A stretch of DNA of 64,000 bases from Microbacterium sp. Root61 (GCF_001427525.1 NZ_LMGU01000001.1:3169713-3233712), one strand, 5' to 3'. Positions 50,938-60,269 are shown, numbered from the stretch's first letter. Made by a program: numbers and translations. The notes: generated by a model not told the origin, from the sequence alone.

Positions 50938-51282
50938 TCAGCCGACGATGTAGACCTTCCGCAGCGTCTCGCGGACGGTCCAGACCGTCTCCATGCCCTC
51001 CGCGAGCCGCACGACCGAGCCCGGGACGAGCTCGATCGAGGGCAGGGCAGGGCGGACGAACTCGACCGTGGCCGCCCCGGCGAGCACGACGAACACTTCG
51101 TCGGCCTCGACATCGCTCATCGCGCCGGGCGTCATCTCCCACACGCCGACGCCGGATGCATCGTCGAGCTCCGCGTACCCGGTCGCGGGTGCGCCGGCCA
51201 CGACCTGATCCGGTGCGACCGGTTCGTGCTCCAGAACCAGGGCCGCGGCATCCGTCACCGCTCCGGCGGTCAGCCCGCTCAC
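50938..51282 (-). CDS. Cupin domain protein
   Basis: 114 residues. Single small cupin barrel: GVWEMTPGAMSDVEADEVFVVLAGAATVEF is motif 1, reduced in histidines compared with metal-binding cupins, and ELVPGSVVRLAEGMETVWTVRETLRKVYIV is the second part. The EAD-E-x-F-x-V-L-x-G layout matches the (S)-ureidoglycine aminohydrolase-like/DUF861 cupins often found beside FAD amine oxidoreductases. GTG start overlaps the oxidoreductase stop (GTGA), so the two are coupled. Confidence 0.82.
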   Translation of the reverse strand: MSGLTAGAVTDAAALVLEHEPVAPDQVVAGAPATGYAELDDASGVGVWEMTPGAMSDVEADEVFVVLAGAATVEFVRPALPSIELVPGSVVRLAEGMETVWTVRETLRKVYIVG

Positions 51283-52715
51283 GAGTCGAATCCGAGCCCG
51301 AGCGCATCCAGCGTCTTGAGCAGGATGTTGCGGCGTCCACGGTTGTGGTCGGCGCGATCCATCGACCAGCGGGTGGCGTTGATGCCCATCGCGGCCACCG
51401 GCTCGGGTGGGAATGGCCACGGGCGCTTGCGCACCATCTCCAGCTCGGTCCGCTCGGTCTTGGCGCCCTCGAGGAGGTCGAGCATCACCTCGCCCGCGAA
51501 TCGGGTCGCGGCCACGCCCAGGCCGGTGAACCCTGCGGCGTACGCCACGCGGCCCTTGCGTGCGGTGCCGAAGAACGCGCAGAACTGCGTCGACGAGTCG
51601 ATCGCCCCCGCCCACTTGTGGCTGAACCGCACGCCTTCCAGCTGCGGGAACGTCGTGAAGAAGTGGCTGGCGAGCCGCTCGAACGACGCCGGCCGGTTCT
51701 CGTACCCGGCGCGCACCTTGCGGCCGTAGTGGTACACGGCGTCATAGCCGCCGTACAGGATCCGGTTGTCGCTGCTCAGTCGGTAGTAGTGGAACTGATT
51801 GGCGAGGTCGCTGAGTCCCTGACGGTCCTTCCACCCGATCGACGCCAGCTGGGCGTCAGTGAGCGGTTCGGTCATGAGCACATAGTCGTAGACCGGGACG
51901 GTCATCAGCGCATTTCGCCGCAGCAGCGACGGGAACACGTTGGTGGCCAGGACGACGCGGCTCGCGATGACCTCGCCGACGGAGGTCACCACGCGCACCC
52001 CGCCGTCGATGTCGTCCAGCGAGCGCACCGGGGAGTGCTCGAAGATCTCGACCCCGGCCGCTTCGGCGGCGGCGGCGAGTCCGGTAGCGAGCTTGCCCGG
52101 GTGCACCAGAGCGGCCGAGTGCTGCTCCCACACGCCACCCAGGTAGGTGGGGGAGGCGATGGATGCCTGCAGCTCGGCCTCGCTCAGGCGCACGACGCCC
52201 TCTTCGCCCCGAGCCGCGGCATCCGCTGCCCACTCGTCGAGCCACTCGAGCTGGTGCGGTTCGGTGGCCACGCCGATCGTGCCGACGCGCTGCCATTCGG
52301 CGTCGATGCCCCACTCGGCGATGTCGGCGCCCATGGCGTCGAGGTTCTCGTGACCGAGACGGTCCAGCGTCTCGATCTCATCCGGCCAGCGGTTGAGTCC
52401 GTTCTCGCGGCCGTGCGTGAGGCTCGCCTCGCTGAATCCGCCGTTGCGGCCGGAGGCGGCCCATCCGATCTTCTGCCCCTCGAGGAGCACGATGCGGGCG
52501 TCCGGGTTGCGGCGCTTCGCCAGCATCGCGGTCCATAGCCCGGTGTATCCGCCGCCGACGATCACGAGATCGGCGGTGCGGGTTCCGGTCAGCGCCGGGC
52601 GCGTCGGGACATCGTGCAGGTCATCCAGCCAGAAGACGCTCTGACGCGTCTCGGCCAGGCCTCGGCGGATGGCGGCGGCGGGCGGTATCTGCCGTTCGAA
52701 CACGGTAGTTCCCAC
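51279..52715 (-). CDS. FAD-dependent amino acid/amine oxidoreductase (DAO family, PuuB-like)
   Basis: 478 residues. TADLVIVGGGYTGLWTAMLAKRRNPDARIVLLEGQKIGWAASGRNGGFSEA in part is the FAD-binding GxGxxG fold and the SGRNGG motif of gamma-glutamylputrescine oxidase and related DAO-family enzymes. FSHKWAGAIDSSTQFCAFFG and AYAAGFTGLGVAATRFAGEVMLDLL complete it. It oxidises an amine or amino acid to the aldehyde or imine. GTG at 52715 is chosen because TAAGGAAG lies about 10 bases upstream; the GTG at 52724 is too close to it. It is coupled to a cupin, downstream of a decayed amidohydrolase. Confidence 0.85.
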   Translation of the reverse strand: MGTTVFERQIPPAAAIRRGLAETRQSVFWLDDLHDVPTRPALTGTRTADLVIVGGGYTGLWTAMLAKRRNPDARIVLLEGQKIGWAASGRNGGFSEASLTHGRENGLNRWPDEIETLDRLGHENLDAMGADIAEWGIDAEWQRVGTIGVATEPHQLEWLDEWAADAAARGEEGVVRLSEAELQASIASPTYLGGVWEQHSAALVHPGKLATGLAAAAEAAGVEIFEHSPVRSLDDIDGGVRVVTSVGEVIASRVVLATNVFPSLLRRNALMTVPVYDYVLMTEPLTDAQLASIGWKDRQGLSDLANQFHYYRLSSDNRILYGGYDAVYHYGRKVRAGYENRPASFERLASHFFTTFPQLEGVRFSHKWAGAIDSSTQFCAFFGTARKGRVAYAAGFTGLGVAATRFAGEVMLDLLEGAKTERTELEMVRKRPWPFPPEPVAAMGINATRWSMDRADHNRGRRNILLKTLDALGLGFDS

Positions 52716-52782
52716 GGCTATCACTTCCTTACAGGGGTTCGGTATTGCAGGTTCAGGGACAAGTCTGCGGGATCCCGCGGAC

Positions 52783-52799
52783 GCTGCGGATGACGCAGC
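52783..52799 (-). other. Small hairpins in the 83-bp gap upstream of the FAD oxidoreductase
   Basis: GCTGCG-GATGA-CGCAGC (52783-52799), preceded by a near-perfect 20-bp palindrome GTCTGCGGGATCCCGCGGAC (52763-52782). They could terminate transcripts coming from the amidohydrolase remnant. Confidence 0.45.
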
Positions 52800-53113
52800 T
52801 ACGCGTCGGCGGCGGTGTAGACGCGCCCGCCCTCGACGAACGTCTGCAGCACGCGCGTGGCGCCGATCCGGTCGGCCGGGCCGTCGAACGGATCCCGATC
52901 GAGGACCGCGGGGTCGGCGTACTTGCCGACCTCGATCGTGCCGGTGACGGCGTCGAGGTGGTTCACGAACGCGGAGCCGGCGGTGTACGCCGTGAGGGAG
53001 GTCGCCAGGTCGATCGCCTGCTCGGGCAGCGCTTCGTGATGCGGTCGAGGACGACCGCTCCTGCAGTCTCGGCGGTGTCCGAAGCATCCTGCCGGGCGGT
53101 CGGGGCATCCATC
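52799..53113 (-). pseudogene. Amidohydrolase remnant (C-terminal fragment fused out of frame to a foreign 5' end)
   Basis: The last 75 or so codons (about 52799-53040) read as the end of a YtcJ-like amidohydrolase: LPEQAIDLATSLTAYTAGSAFVNHLD, GTIEVGKYADPAVLDRDPFD, VLQTFVEGGRVYTA. Even here a usually conserved Leu is Pro (YADPAVLDRDPF). Nothing of the catalytic barrel remains. About 25 codons with a plausible start (ATG at 53113 after GAGAGGTGA; MDAPTARQDASDTAETAG) lie upstream in a different frame and are not recognisable. The structure suggests an internal deletion followed by a frameshift. Confidence 0.7.
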
Positions 53114-53388
53114 GTCGCTGTCACCTCTCGGCACTCTCCTCGTCGCACCGGCGCGCCGATGCGCGGGTATACGGGTCATTCAATACGCGGCCCCCGTCGC
53201 GGGCAATGGTGAGCGCGATGAACAGGACGATTCGTGATCGCAGCCGATCGCGCGCGACAGATCGTCCGACGGTCCGTAACACGCAGGAAACCGGGGTGAT
53301 CCGAAAGGTATGCACCTTCAGATTCCGGTGAGGATTCGTGACGCCGACAGATCGTCCTTGCCGCGGTGGCCGTGGGGCCGTGCGTTGC
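53114..53388. promoter_or_regulatory. Gene-free region with repeated putative PucR sites
   Basis: Two copies of a two-part element are seen: GATTCGTGA (53229-53237, 53333-53341) followed by GACAGATCGTCC (53256-53267, 53346-53357). The first copy continues as GACGGTCC to 53275, like the site at 49152-49169. A minus-strand TATACC (53171-53166) could be the -10 for the amidohydrolase remnant/FAD oxidoreductase transcript. Confidence 0.5.
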
Positions 53389-54162
53389 TCAGCGCTGACA
53401 GGCGGGGCACCAGAAGGTCAGGCGTTCCGCGGTCGGCGTCGCACCGATCGACCCCGCGAGGATGGCTGTGCCGCAGCGTCGGCACGGGCGATTCTCGCGT
53501 CGATACACCCAGGCGTTCCGACCGGGGCGGGTGTCGCCCGTGAACGTCCGGTCGGCGCGCTCGACGTTGGCGCGGATCATGCGGGCACCGAGTTCGACGA
53601 TGGCGGCGGCATCCGTCTGCGCAGCGGGAGTCGTGGGAAGGATGCCGCGGACGAACAGGATCTCGTTGGCGTACTCGTTGCCGAAGCCGGCGATGTTGCG
53701 CTGATCCAGGAGGGCGACATGGACGGGGCGGTCGTCGGCCCCGAGACGCCGTGCCGCCTCCGCGGCATCCCAGTCTGGTGCGAGCGGATCCGGACCGAGA
53801 TGCCCGACCACGCGCTCCTCGTCCGCCGTCGGCAGCACCTCGACCATGGCGAGGTCGAACCCGACGCTCTCGTGCGTCGCCGTGCCGACGATGGCCCGCG
53901 CCCGGAACGCCGGCTTGCGCCACCGCTCGCCGGGGCGGTACAGCTGCCACTCACCCTCCATCTTCAGATGCGAGTGGAGGGTCCAATCGCCGATCCGCTC
54001 CAGGAGATGCTTGCCCCGGGGGACGACGCCGATGATTCTCTCGCCGCGCAGATCGGCCGTGGCGCTGCCCGGTACCCGGATGTCGAACCGCGTGACCTCC
54101 GCCTCCGCCAGCGCTTCGTGCAGTCGCCGGGCGGTGCGGTAGACCGTGTCACCCTCGGGCAT
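53389..54162 (-). CDS. nei: Fpg/Nei family DNA glycosylase (endonuclease VIII-like)
   Basis: 257 residues. MPEGDTVYRTARRLHEAL gives the N-terminal catalytic Pro2-Glu3 and is Nei-like rather than Fpg-like. HLKMEGEWQLYRPGERW follows; LLDQRNIAGFGNEYANEILF is the helix-two-turn-helix; the C-terminal zinc finger is CRRCG...CPACQ. It removes oxidised pyrimidines and cuts the AP site. It lies 35 bp after lhr on the same strand, so the pair probably forms a DNA repair operon. Confidence 0.93.
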   Translation of the reverse strand: MPEGDTVYRTARRLHEALAEAEVTRFDIRVPGSATADLRGERIIGVVPRGKHLLERIGDWTLHSHLKMEGEWQLYRPGERWRKPAFRARAIVGTATHESVGFDLAMVEVLPTADEERVVGHLGPDPLAPDWDAAEAARRLGADDRPVHVALLDQRNIAGFGNEYANEILFVRGILPTTPAAQTDAAAIVELGARMIRANVERADRTFTGDTRPGRNAWVYRRENRPCRRCGTAILAGSIGATPTAERLTFWCPACQR

Positions 54163-54197
54163 GGACCTGTCGCCCGCGGTGCCGGATGCGCCGGAGG

Positions 54198-57100
54198 TCA
54201 GCCACGCGGGGCTCCGACCGGGTTCGCCGACGCCGTCGTCCGGCGCAGCGTGAGGCCGCGCGGAGACTCGACGAATCCGGCATCCCGCAATGCGCGACCC
54301 ACCGCGGTGCCGTACACGAATGCGCCGTTGACCTGCTCGATCGTGAGGGTGTCGAGGCGGCGTGCGCGCGCCGTCATGGCGAGGTCCCGCGTGGCGGCCC
54401 CGAGCCGCGCTTCGTCGTCGGTGAAGGCGAGCGCGGACTTGCCACCGCGCTCGAGGTAGATCGTCAGCGCGCCGTCCACGAGCACGACGAGCCCGCCGGC
54501 CTTGCGCCCAGGGCGGTGCGACACTCCCTCGAGGGCGGGCCAGGGGAGCGCGGCGCCGTACGGGTTGGCCGGGTCGGTCGCCGCCAGGGTGACCGCGTTC
54601 AGCGGCGCCGGGTCGGGGAGCCCGGCGAACTCGCGCAGGCGGTCGACGGTCGTGGAGGCCGCGAACTGCGCCGCGCCGAGCTTCTCGATCACGTAGCCGC
54701 GCCGGCAGTGCCCGGCCTGTTCGAACCCGGCGAGCACGCGATACACCTGGGCGAAGCCGCCGGGCACCCCCTCGGCCTGGACCGAGCCGCGGGTGACCAC
54801 GCCGTAGCGGTCGAGCAGGAGGCTGGCCGAGGCGGTCGCCCGCAGCGTCGCGTCGGGCTCGGCGGCGGGCAGCATCGACCAGCGACCACCGAGCGCCGGC
54901 GGTCGTGGCGGGGCGCTCGCGGTCGGGCGCGGCAGCGCGACCCCGCGGTACATCCGCGATCGCGGGGCCTTGCGTGCCACGCGGTGCGTCTGTGCGCCGC
55001 CGCCCAGCAGCGTCCGGATGGGGGAGAAGGTGTCGTTGGTGACGCGTCCTGCCCACGTCAGGTTCCACAGCGCCTCGATGACGGACTGCTCGTTCTCGGC
55101 GTCGGTGAGCTGGCGCAGCTGGGTGGCGAAGTAGGCGCCGCCACCGGCGAGCGACTCCAGGAGCCGTGCCTCGAGCGACTCCGCGGCGATCTCGACATCG
55201 GGCTCGGCGAGCGTGAAGGGCGCGGTGTCGGCGGGATGCAGGGCGATCCAGCCGTCTCGTCCGGGCAGCGAGCCGTGGCCCGACCAGAGGACCTCACCGG
55301 TGGCGGTCAGCTCATCGAGCATCGTCGGCGCGTAGTCGCGGACGCGCGCCGGGAGGATGAGGGACTCCCAGGCGCTCGCCGGGATCGGCACCCCGGCCAG
55401 CTGCTCGACGACGGCGGCGACCCCGTCGAGGCCCTCGAGTGGACGGGTGACGTGCTGCCACATCGGCAGGAAGCGCGCGTAGGACTCGGGCGAGACCGGC
55501 TCGACGCTGCCGCGGATGGCAGCGAGCGAGCGCATCCGGAGGCGGCGCAGCACCTCGGTGTCGCACCACTCGGGGTCCAGGCCGTGCGAGGAGTCGTCCG
55601 CGCGTGCCTCGGGCAGGAAGAAGCCGCTCGTGACACGGCCCTGTCCTTCGAGGCGCTGCAGCGTCTGCCGTGCGACGGCGATCCCGACGCCGAACCGGGT
55701 GGCCACGGCATCCGCCGTGAACGGGCCATGCGTGCGGGCGTAGCGCGCGGTCAGATCGCCGAGCGGATCGGCGACGGGTTCGAGGAACGCGACCGGGATG
55801 CCGACGGGCAGGGCGACCCCGAGCGCATCGCGCAGCCGTCCGGCGTCCTCGATCGCCGCGACCCGCGGGACGCCCGCGATGGTGACGGCGATCGCCCGGC
55901 GCGCGTCGATCAGCGCGGCCAGGTGGGCACCGGCGTCGTCCGATTCGGCCCCGTCCGCCGGTTCGAGCCGCTCCGCCACCTCGGCCGCGTCGAGCGGTCC
56001 GAGCATCCGGAGCAGGTCCGCGACGCCTTCGAGCCCGCGTGCGCGCCGCTCGGGATCCAGGCGCTGCGCTTCGCGCTCGAACTGCACGATGATGTCGGGG
56101 TCGAGCAGCTCGCGCATCTCGATCTTGCCGAGCAGTTCGCTCAGCAGCGCCGGATCGACGGACAGTGCGGCGGCCCGGCGCTCGGCCAGCGGCGAGTCGC
56201 CCTCGTACATGAACGCGCCGACATATCCGAACAGCAGATCGCGCGCGAACGGCGACGGCTGGGTCGTGGTGGTCTCGACGAGCCGGATCTTGCGCTCGCC
56301 GATGCCCCGCGCGATGCGCAGCAGCGCGGGCAGGTCGTAGACGTCCTGCAGCACCTCGCGGAGGGTCTCCAGGATGATCGGGAACGTGGGGTGGCGGCGG
56401 GCCACCTCCAGCAGCTGGGCGGAGCGCTGCCGCTGCTGCCACAGCGGCGTGCGCTTCATCGGGTTCATCCGCGGCATCAGCAGGGCACGCGCCGCGCACT
56501 CCCGGAACCGCGACGCGAACAGCGCGGAGCCGCCCACTTCGTCGATGACGATCTGCTCGAGCTCGTCCGGATCGAAGACGAACAGCTCCGCGCCGGGCGG
56601 CTCGGCCGCGGCATCCGGTACGCGGGCGATGATCCCGTCGTCACTGGCGACCGCCGATCCTTCGACGCCGAGGCGCTCGCGGATACGGGCGTTGACGGCC
56701 AGCGCCCACGGCGAGTGCACTTGCATGCCGAAAGGGGAATGCAGGATGACGCGCCAGTCGCCGACCTCGTCGCGACTGCGCTCGACGGTGAGGCTCTTGT
56801 CGGTCGGCAGGCTGCCGGTCGCCTCCTTCTGCTCGTCGAGGTAGGCGAGCAGGTTGGCGGCGGCGCGGTCATCGAGCCCCGCTTCGCGGAGGCGCTCCTG
56901 GGCCTTGGCGCGCGGGGCGGTCGACACGTCGCGATTGAACTTCCCGAGCGCCTCGCCGAGCTCGGCGGGCCTACCGATGCCGTCGCCGTGCCAGAATGGG
57001 AGCTTGCCCGGCTGCCCGTACGCAGGCAGCACGTTGACGCGATCATGGGTGATCTCGACGATGCGCCAGCTCGTGGTGCCGAGGGTGAAGACGTCGTTCA

Positions 57101-58889
57101 CTCGCGACTCGTAGACCATCTCCTCGTCGAGCTCGCCGACGCGGGCGTTCTGCGATTCGCCGGCGACGAAGACGCCGAACAGCCCCCGGTCGGGGATCGT
57201 CCCGCCGCTGGTGACCGCGATCCGCTGCGCCCCGGGGCGGCCCGTGAGCGTACCGTTGTCGCGGTCCCACACCAGGCGCGGGCGCAGCTCGGCGAACTCG
57301 TCGGACGGGTATCGTCCGGCCAAGAGGTCGAGCGTGGCTTCGTAGGCGGAGCGGGGCAGGCTGCGGAACGGCGCGCTCCGCTTGACGGTCTCGTACCAGT
57401 CCTCGACGTCGATCGACCCGAGTGCCGAGGCCGCGACGGTCTGCTGGGCCAGGATGTCGAGCGGGTTCTGCGGCACGGTGATGGCCTCGATCTGCCCGGC
57501 CAGCATCCGTTCCGTCACGATCGCGGTGTGCAGCACGTCGCCGCGATGCTTGGGAAAGAGCGCGGCGCGGCTGACCTCGCCGACCTGGTGGCCGGCGCGC
57601 CCGACCCGCTGCAGGCCGCTGGCCGCGCTCGGCGGAGCCTCGACCTGGATGACCAGGTCGACCGCGCCCATGTCGATGCCGAGCTCGAGGCTGCTCGTGG
57701 CCACGACGCAGCGCAGGACGCCGGACTTCAGCTCCTCTTCGACCTGTGCCCGCTGCTCTTTGGAGACCGAGCCGTGGTGCGCCTTGGCGAGCACCGGTTC
57801 CGCGCCCGCGGTGATGCCGGCCTGTGCCATCGTGGCGGCGGGGATCGCCTTCTCCGGCAGATCGAGTCCGAGTCGCTCCGAGTAGATCTCGTTGAGCCGT
57901 CCGGTCAGGCGTTCTGCGAGACGACGGGAGTTGGAGAACACGATCGTGGACCGGTGCGCCAAGATCCGGTCCACGATGGCCTCTTCGACGTGGGGCCACA
58001 CCGACCCGGTCATCTCGGTGCTCTCGGGGCGACTGTCGCTCGCGAACCAGTCCTCGCCGTCGGTCGCGGCATCCGAGGTGGCAGCCTGCTCCGTCCCCGG
58101 CGGCGGTGGGGGATTGAGCATGTCCTCGACGGGCACGATGACGCGCAGATCGTACGCCTTCGTCGCCCGCGGTGCGACGATCTCCACCGGGGCGGAGCCG
58201 CCGAGGAAGCGCGCGACCTCGTCGATCGGGCGCACGGTGGCCGACAGCCCGATGCGTTGCGCCGGACGCTCGAGGAGGGCGTCGAGCCGTTCGAGACTGA
58301 CGGCCAGATGCGCGCCGCGCTTGGTCGCGGCGACCGCGTGCACCTCGTCGACGATCACCGTGTGCACGCCCGTCAGGGTCTGCGCCGCCTGGCTCGTGAG
58401 CATGAGATACAGCGACTCGGGGGTCGTGATCAGGATGTCGGGCGGCGCGGTGACGAGCTTGCGCCGGTCGCTGGAGGTCGTGTCACCCGACCGCACGCCG
58501 ACCGAGACCTCGGGCACGCGCGTGCCCAGTCGCCGGGCTGACTGGCCGATGCCGACGAGCGGCGAGCGCAGGTTGCGCTCGACGTCGACGCCGAGCGCCT
58601 TGAGCGGCGAGATGTACAGGATGCGCGTGGCGGGCGGCTTCGGGGTCGAGCGGGCCGCCTTCTTGACGGGGACGGATGCCTCGGCCTCCGGCTTCTCCCG
58701 GAACACGCGGTCGATCGCCCAGAGGAACGCCGACAGCGTCTTGCCCGACCCGGTCGGCGCGACCACGAGCGCGTGCTTGCCCGCGGAGATGGCGTCCCAC
58801 GCGCCCTTCTGCGCGTCGGTGGGCGCGACGAACGCGCCGCGGAACCAGTCCGCCGTCGCGGGACTGAACCGGTCCAGCACGTCACCCAT
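54198..58889 (-). CDS. lhr: ATP-dependent helicase Lhr (long form)
   Basis: 1563 residues, the full-length actinobacterial Lhr size. Superfamily 2 motifs: VVAPTGSGKTLSAFLWAID (Walker A), ILYISPLKALGVDVERNL (Ia), DILITTPESLYLML, VIVDEVHAVAATKRGAHLAVSLERLDAL (DEVH box), IGLSATVRPI (III), IVFSNSRRLAERL (IV), VVATSSLELGIDMGAVDLVIQ and QRVGRAGH (VI). These are followed by the Lhr winged helix and the long C-terminal domain ending in SLTIYLERGGKSALAF-type sequence. It is a 3'-5' helicase in DNA repair, encoded directly upstream of nei. The start at 58889 fits the family N-terminus (MGDVLDRFSPAT); a G-run stands where the RBS should be. Confidence 0.96.
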   Translation of the reverse strand: MGDVLDRFSPATADWFRGAFVAPTDAQKGAWDAISAGKHALVVAPTGSGKTLSAFLWAIDRVFREKPEAEASVPVKKAARSTPKPPATRILYISPLKALGVDVERNLRSPLVGIGQSARRLGTRVPEVSVGVRSGDTTSSDRRKLVTAPPDILITTPESLYLMLTSQAAQTLTGVHTVIVDEVHAVAATKRGAHLAVSLERLDALLERPAQRIGLSATVRPIDEVARFLGGSAPVEIVAPRATKAYDLRVIVPVEDMLNPPPPPGTEQAATSDAATDGEDWFASDSRPESTEMTGSVWPHVEEAIVDRILAHRSTIVFSNSRRLAERLTGRLNEIYSERLGLDLPEKAIPAATMAQAGITAGAEPVLAKAHHGSVSKEQRAQVEEELKSGVLRCVVATSSLELGIDMGAVDLVIQVEAPPSAASGLQRVGRAGHQVGEVSRAALFPKHRGDVLHTAIVTERMLAGQIEAITVPQNPLDILAQQTVAASALGSIDVEDWYETVKRSAPFRSLPRSAYEATLDLLAGRYPSDEFAELRPRLVWDRDNGTLTGRPGAQRIAVTSGGTIPDRGLFGVFVAGESQNARVGELDEEMVYESRVNDVFTLGTTSWRIVEITHDRVNVLPAYGQPGKLPFWHGDGIGRPAELGEALGKFNRDVSTAPRAKAQERLREAGLDDRAAANLLAYLDEQKEATGSLPTDKSLTVERSRDEVGDWRVILHSPFGMQVHSPWALAVNARIRERLGVEGSAVASDDGIIARVPDAAAEPPGAELFVFDPDELEQIVIDEVGGSALFASRFRECAARALLMPRMNPMKRTPLWQQRQRSAQLLEVARRHPTFPIILETLREVLQDVYDLPALLRIARGIGERKIRLVETTTTQPSPFARDLLFGYVGAFMYEGDSPLAERRAAALSVDPALLSELLGKIEMRELLDPDIIVQFEREAQRLDPERRARGLEGVADLLRMLGPLDAAEVAERLEPADGAESDDAGAHLAALIDARRAIAVTIAGVPRVAAIEDAGRLRDALGVALPVGIPVAFLEPVADPLGDLTARYARTHGPFTADAVATRFGVGIAVARQTLQRLEGQGRVTSGFFLPEARADDSSHGLDPEWCDTEVLRRLRMRSLAAIRGSVEPVSPESYARFLPMWQHVTRPLEGLDGVAAVVEQLAGVPIPASAWESLILPARVRDYAPTMLDELTATGEVLWSGHGSLPGRDGWIALHPADTAPFTLAEPDVEIAAESLEARLLESLAGGGAYFATQLRQLTDAENEQSVIEALWNLTWAGRVTNDTFSPIRTLLGGGAQTHRVARKAPRSRMYRGVALPRPTASAPPRPPALGGRWSMLPAAEPDATLRATASASLLLDRYGVVTRGSVQAEGVPGGFAQVYRVLAGFEQAGHCRRGYVIEKLGAAQFAASTTVDRLREFAGLPDPAPLNAVTLAATDPANPYGAALPWPALEGVSHRPGRKAGGLVVLVDGALTIYLERGGKSALAFTDDEARLGAATRDLAMTARARRLDTLTIEQVNGAFVYGTAVGRALRDAGFVESPRGLTLRRTTASANPVGAPRG

Positions 58890-59026
58890 CCCCCCATCTT
58901 CGTCGCTGTCGGCGACATCGGGGCGAGTGCGACGTGCGACGTGCGGGCGGGATGTCCGCGTTCGCCAGGTCATAGTCTGTCGAGACAGCCGCTTCAACGA
59001 CGCCGTTGCCGACGACAGGACCCAGG
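58890..59026. other. Divergent intergenic region
   Basis: Contains GTGCGACGTGCGACGTGCG short direct repeats, a CTGTC-GA-GACAG palindrome (58977-58988) and a CATAGT -10-like hexamer (58971-58976) for the lipoprotein gene. Nothing firmer is seen. Confidence 0.35.
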
Positions 59027-60037
59027 ATGCCCCGCCGCCCCGCACTCGCTATCGTTCCGATGCTCGCGATGCTGTTGATCTTCACCGGCTGCACGCCCGC
59101 CCCCGCGCCGAGGCCGTCCCCGACGGTGGCCTTGTCGACACCGGAGCCGTCCCCGACCGCGGAGGCGCTGGTCGTCGCTCCGGGGGATAAGCCGCCGCAG
59201 GTCTTCGGTGGCGACTGCCATGCCGCGATATCGGAGGAGGCGTTGTCGGAGGTCACCGGCATCGCGGGGATCGAGTTGACGCAGCGTGATCCGACATGGA
59301 CGAGTTCGATCGACAATGTCGGCGGGTTAGCGTGCGAGTGGGTCGGCGGTGATGTGTCGGGATCGTTCCAGGTACTGCCTCGTCAGATGCTCGGGGACAC
59401 GGTCTTCTCGGTGTGGGAGCAGTCGCACATCGGCGAGTGTGAATGGGGCTGCAGTTGGATCGAGGAGACGGATTCGCTCTGGATCGGAGGGTATGCCACG
59501 GATCTGCCCGAGCGCGGGCGTGCCGAAGCCGACCGTATGGCGGCAGAGATCAGCGCCCTTATTGTCGGCCGAGCGGCCGCGTCCGACCTCGCATGGGAGC
59601 GCGACACGTCTGGTTGGTGGCCGGTCGTCGACTGCAACTCGGTAGCCGTGGCGATTGGGCAACGGCTCAATGCGACCCTGTCCGCGACTTCCGCCGGCTA
59701 TCACGATCCGCCGCTGCAGGCGACACGGGCGGGAGACTTCGCCTCGAACCGTACCTGGTGCTCATTGGAAGAGTCCGGGCAGACGATCGCTCTGGGGATC
59801 CTGGAGTCGGGGATGGCCTGGAACGTGCCCTGGGCAGGGCTCGGCGAGCCGCACGATCTCGGCGTTGCCGGCATCACATCGTTCCTCATGGAATCCAGTG
59901 GTTACCTGGGTGGGACCAACTACGAGATGACCGACGGGGTGAATGCGCTGTCCGTTGAGGCAGCCCTCGACACACGGTGGACGACGGAGCAGATCGCAGC
60001 GGCCTTCGCCGACTTCGCCGGCTCCGGCCTTCGCTGA
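59027..60037 (+). CDS. Putative lipoprotein of unknown function
   Basis: 336 residues. A signal peptide with lipobox LLIFTGC (Cys22) and a Pro/Ser/Thr-rich linker (about 24-50) mark it as an exported lipoprotein. The mature part has two similar halves: each contains a short D-C element (FGGDCHAAI; WWPVVDCNSVAVAIG), a later W-C element (GGLACEWVG; SNRTWCSLEE) and segments around 130 residues apart. It may be an internal duplication with two disulfides per unit. No named family recognised. Base composition is slightly lower in GC than neighbours. RBS AGGACCCAGG upstream. Confidence 0.78.
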   Translation: MPRRPALAIVPMLAMLLIFTGCTPAPAPRPSPTVALSTPEPSPTAEALVVAPGDKPPQVFGGDCHAAISEEALSEVTGIAGIELTQRDPTWTSSIDNVGGLACEWVGGDVSGSFQVLPRQMLGDTVFSVWEQSHIGECEWGCSWIEETDSLWIGGYATDLPERGRAEADRMAAEISALIVGRAAASDLAWERDTSGWWPVVDCNSVAVAIGQRLNATLSATSAGYHDPPLQATRAGDFASNRTWCSLEESGQTIALGILESGMAWNVPWAGLGEPHDLGVAGITSFLMESSGYLGGTNYEMTDGVNALSVEAALDTRWTTEQIAAAFADFAGSGLR

Positions 60038-60083
60038 TGAAACGCCGGCGGGTGGGTCTGCGCAGACGTGCGGGCTGCTGCGG

Positions 60084-60269
60084 CTACGCGTCGGCGTTGG
60101 GCATGAGGAACCACAGCAGGATGTAGATCCACAGCGACAGGCCGAAGAAGACGACGGCGAGCACTGTCAGCACTCGCACGGCTGTGACGTTCCAGCCGAA
60201 GCGGTTGGCGACTCCGCGGCAGACGCCGGCGAGCATGCGCCCCTGTCGGGGTCGGGCGAGATTGTTCAT
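60084..60269 (-). CDS. PspC domain protein
   Basis: 61 residues, essentially one PspC domain: RMLAGVCRGVANRFGWNVTAVRVLTVLAVVFFGLSLWIYILLWFLMP. The GVxxGxA turn and one or two membrane helices are the family hallmark. Small PspC proteins sit in the membrane and are linked to envelope stress. CAGGAT ends 6 bases before the ATG, but GGAGAT in the spacer could also serve as an RBS. Confidence 0.88.
   Translation of the reverse strand: MNNLARPRQGRMLAGVCRGVANRFGWNVTAVRVLTVLAVVFFGLSLWIYILLWFLMPNADA

Noticed and set aside
54186-58541. Very long plus-strand open frame (1451 codons) opposite lhr
   Set aside because: It is the antisense shadow of lhr: Arg/Asp/Gly-rich, no domain, no ribosome binding site. 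Long antisense frames are expected at this GC content.
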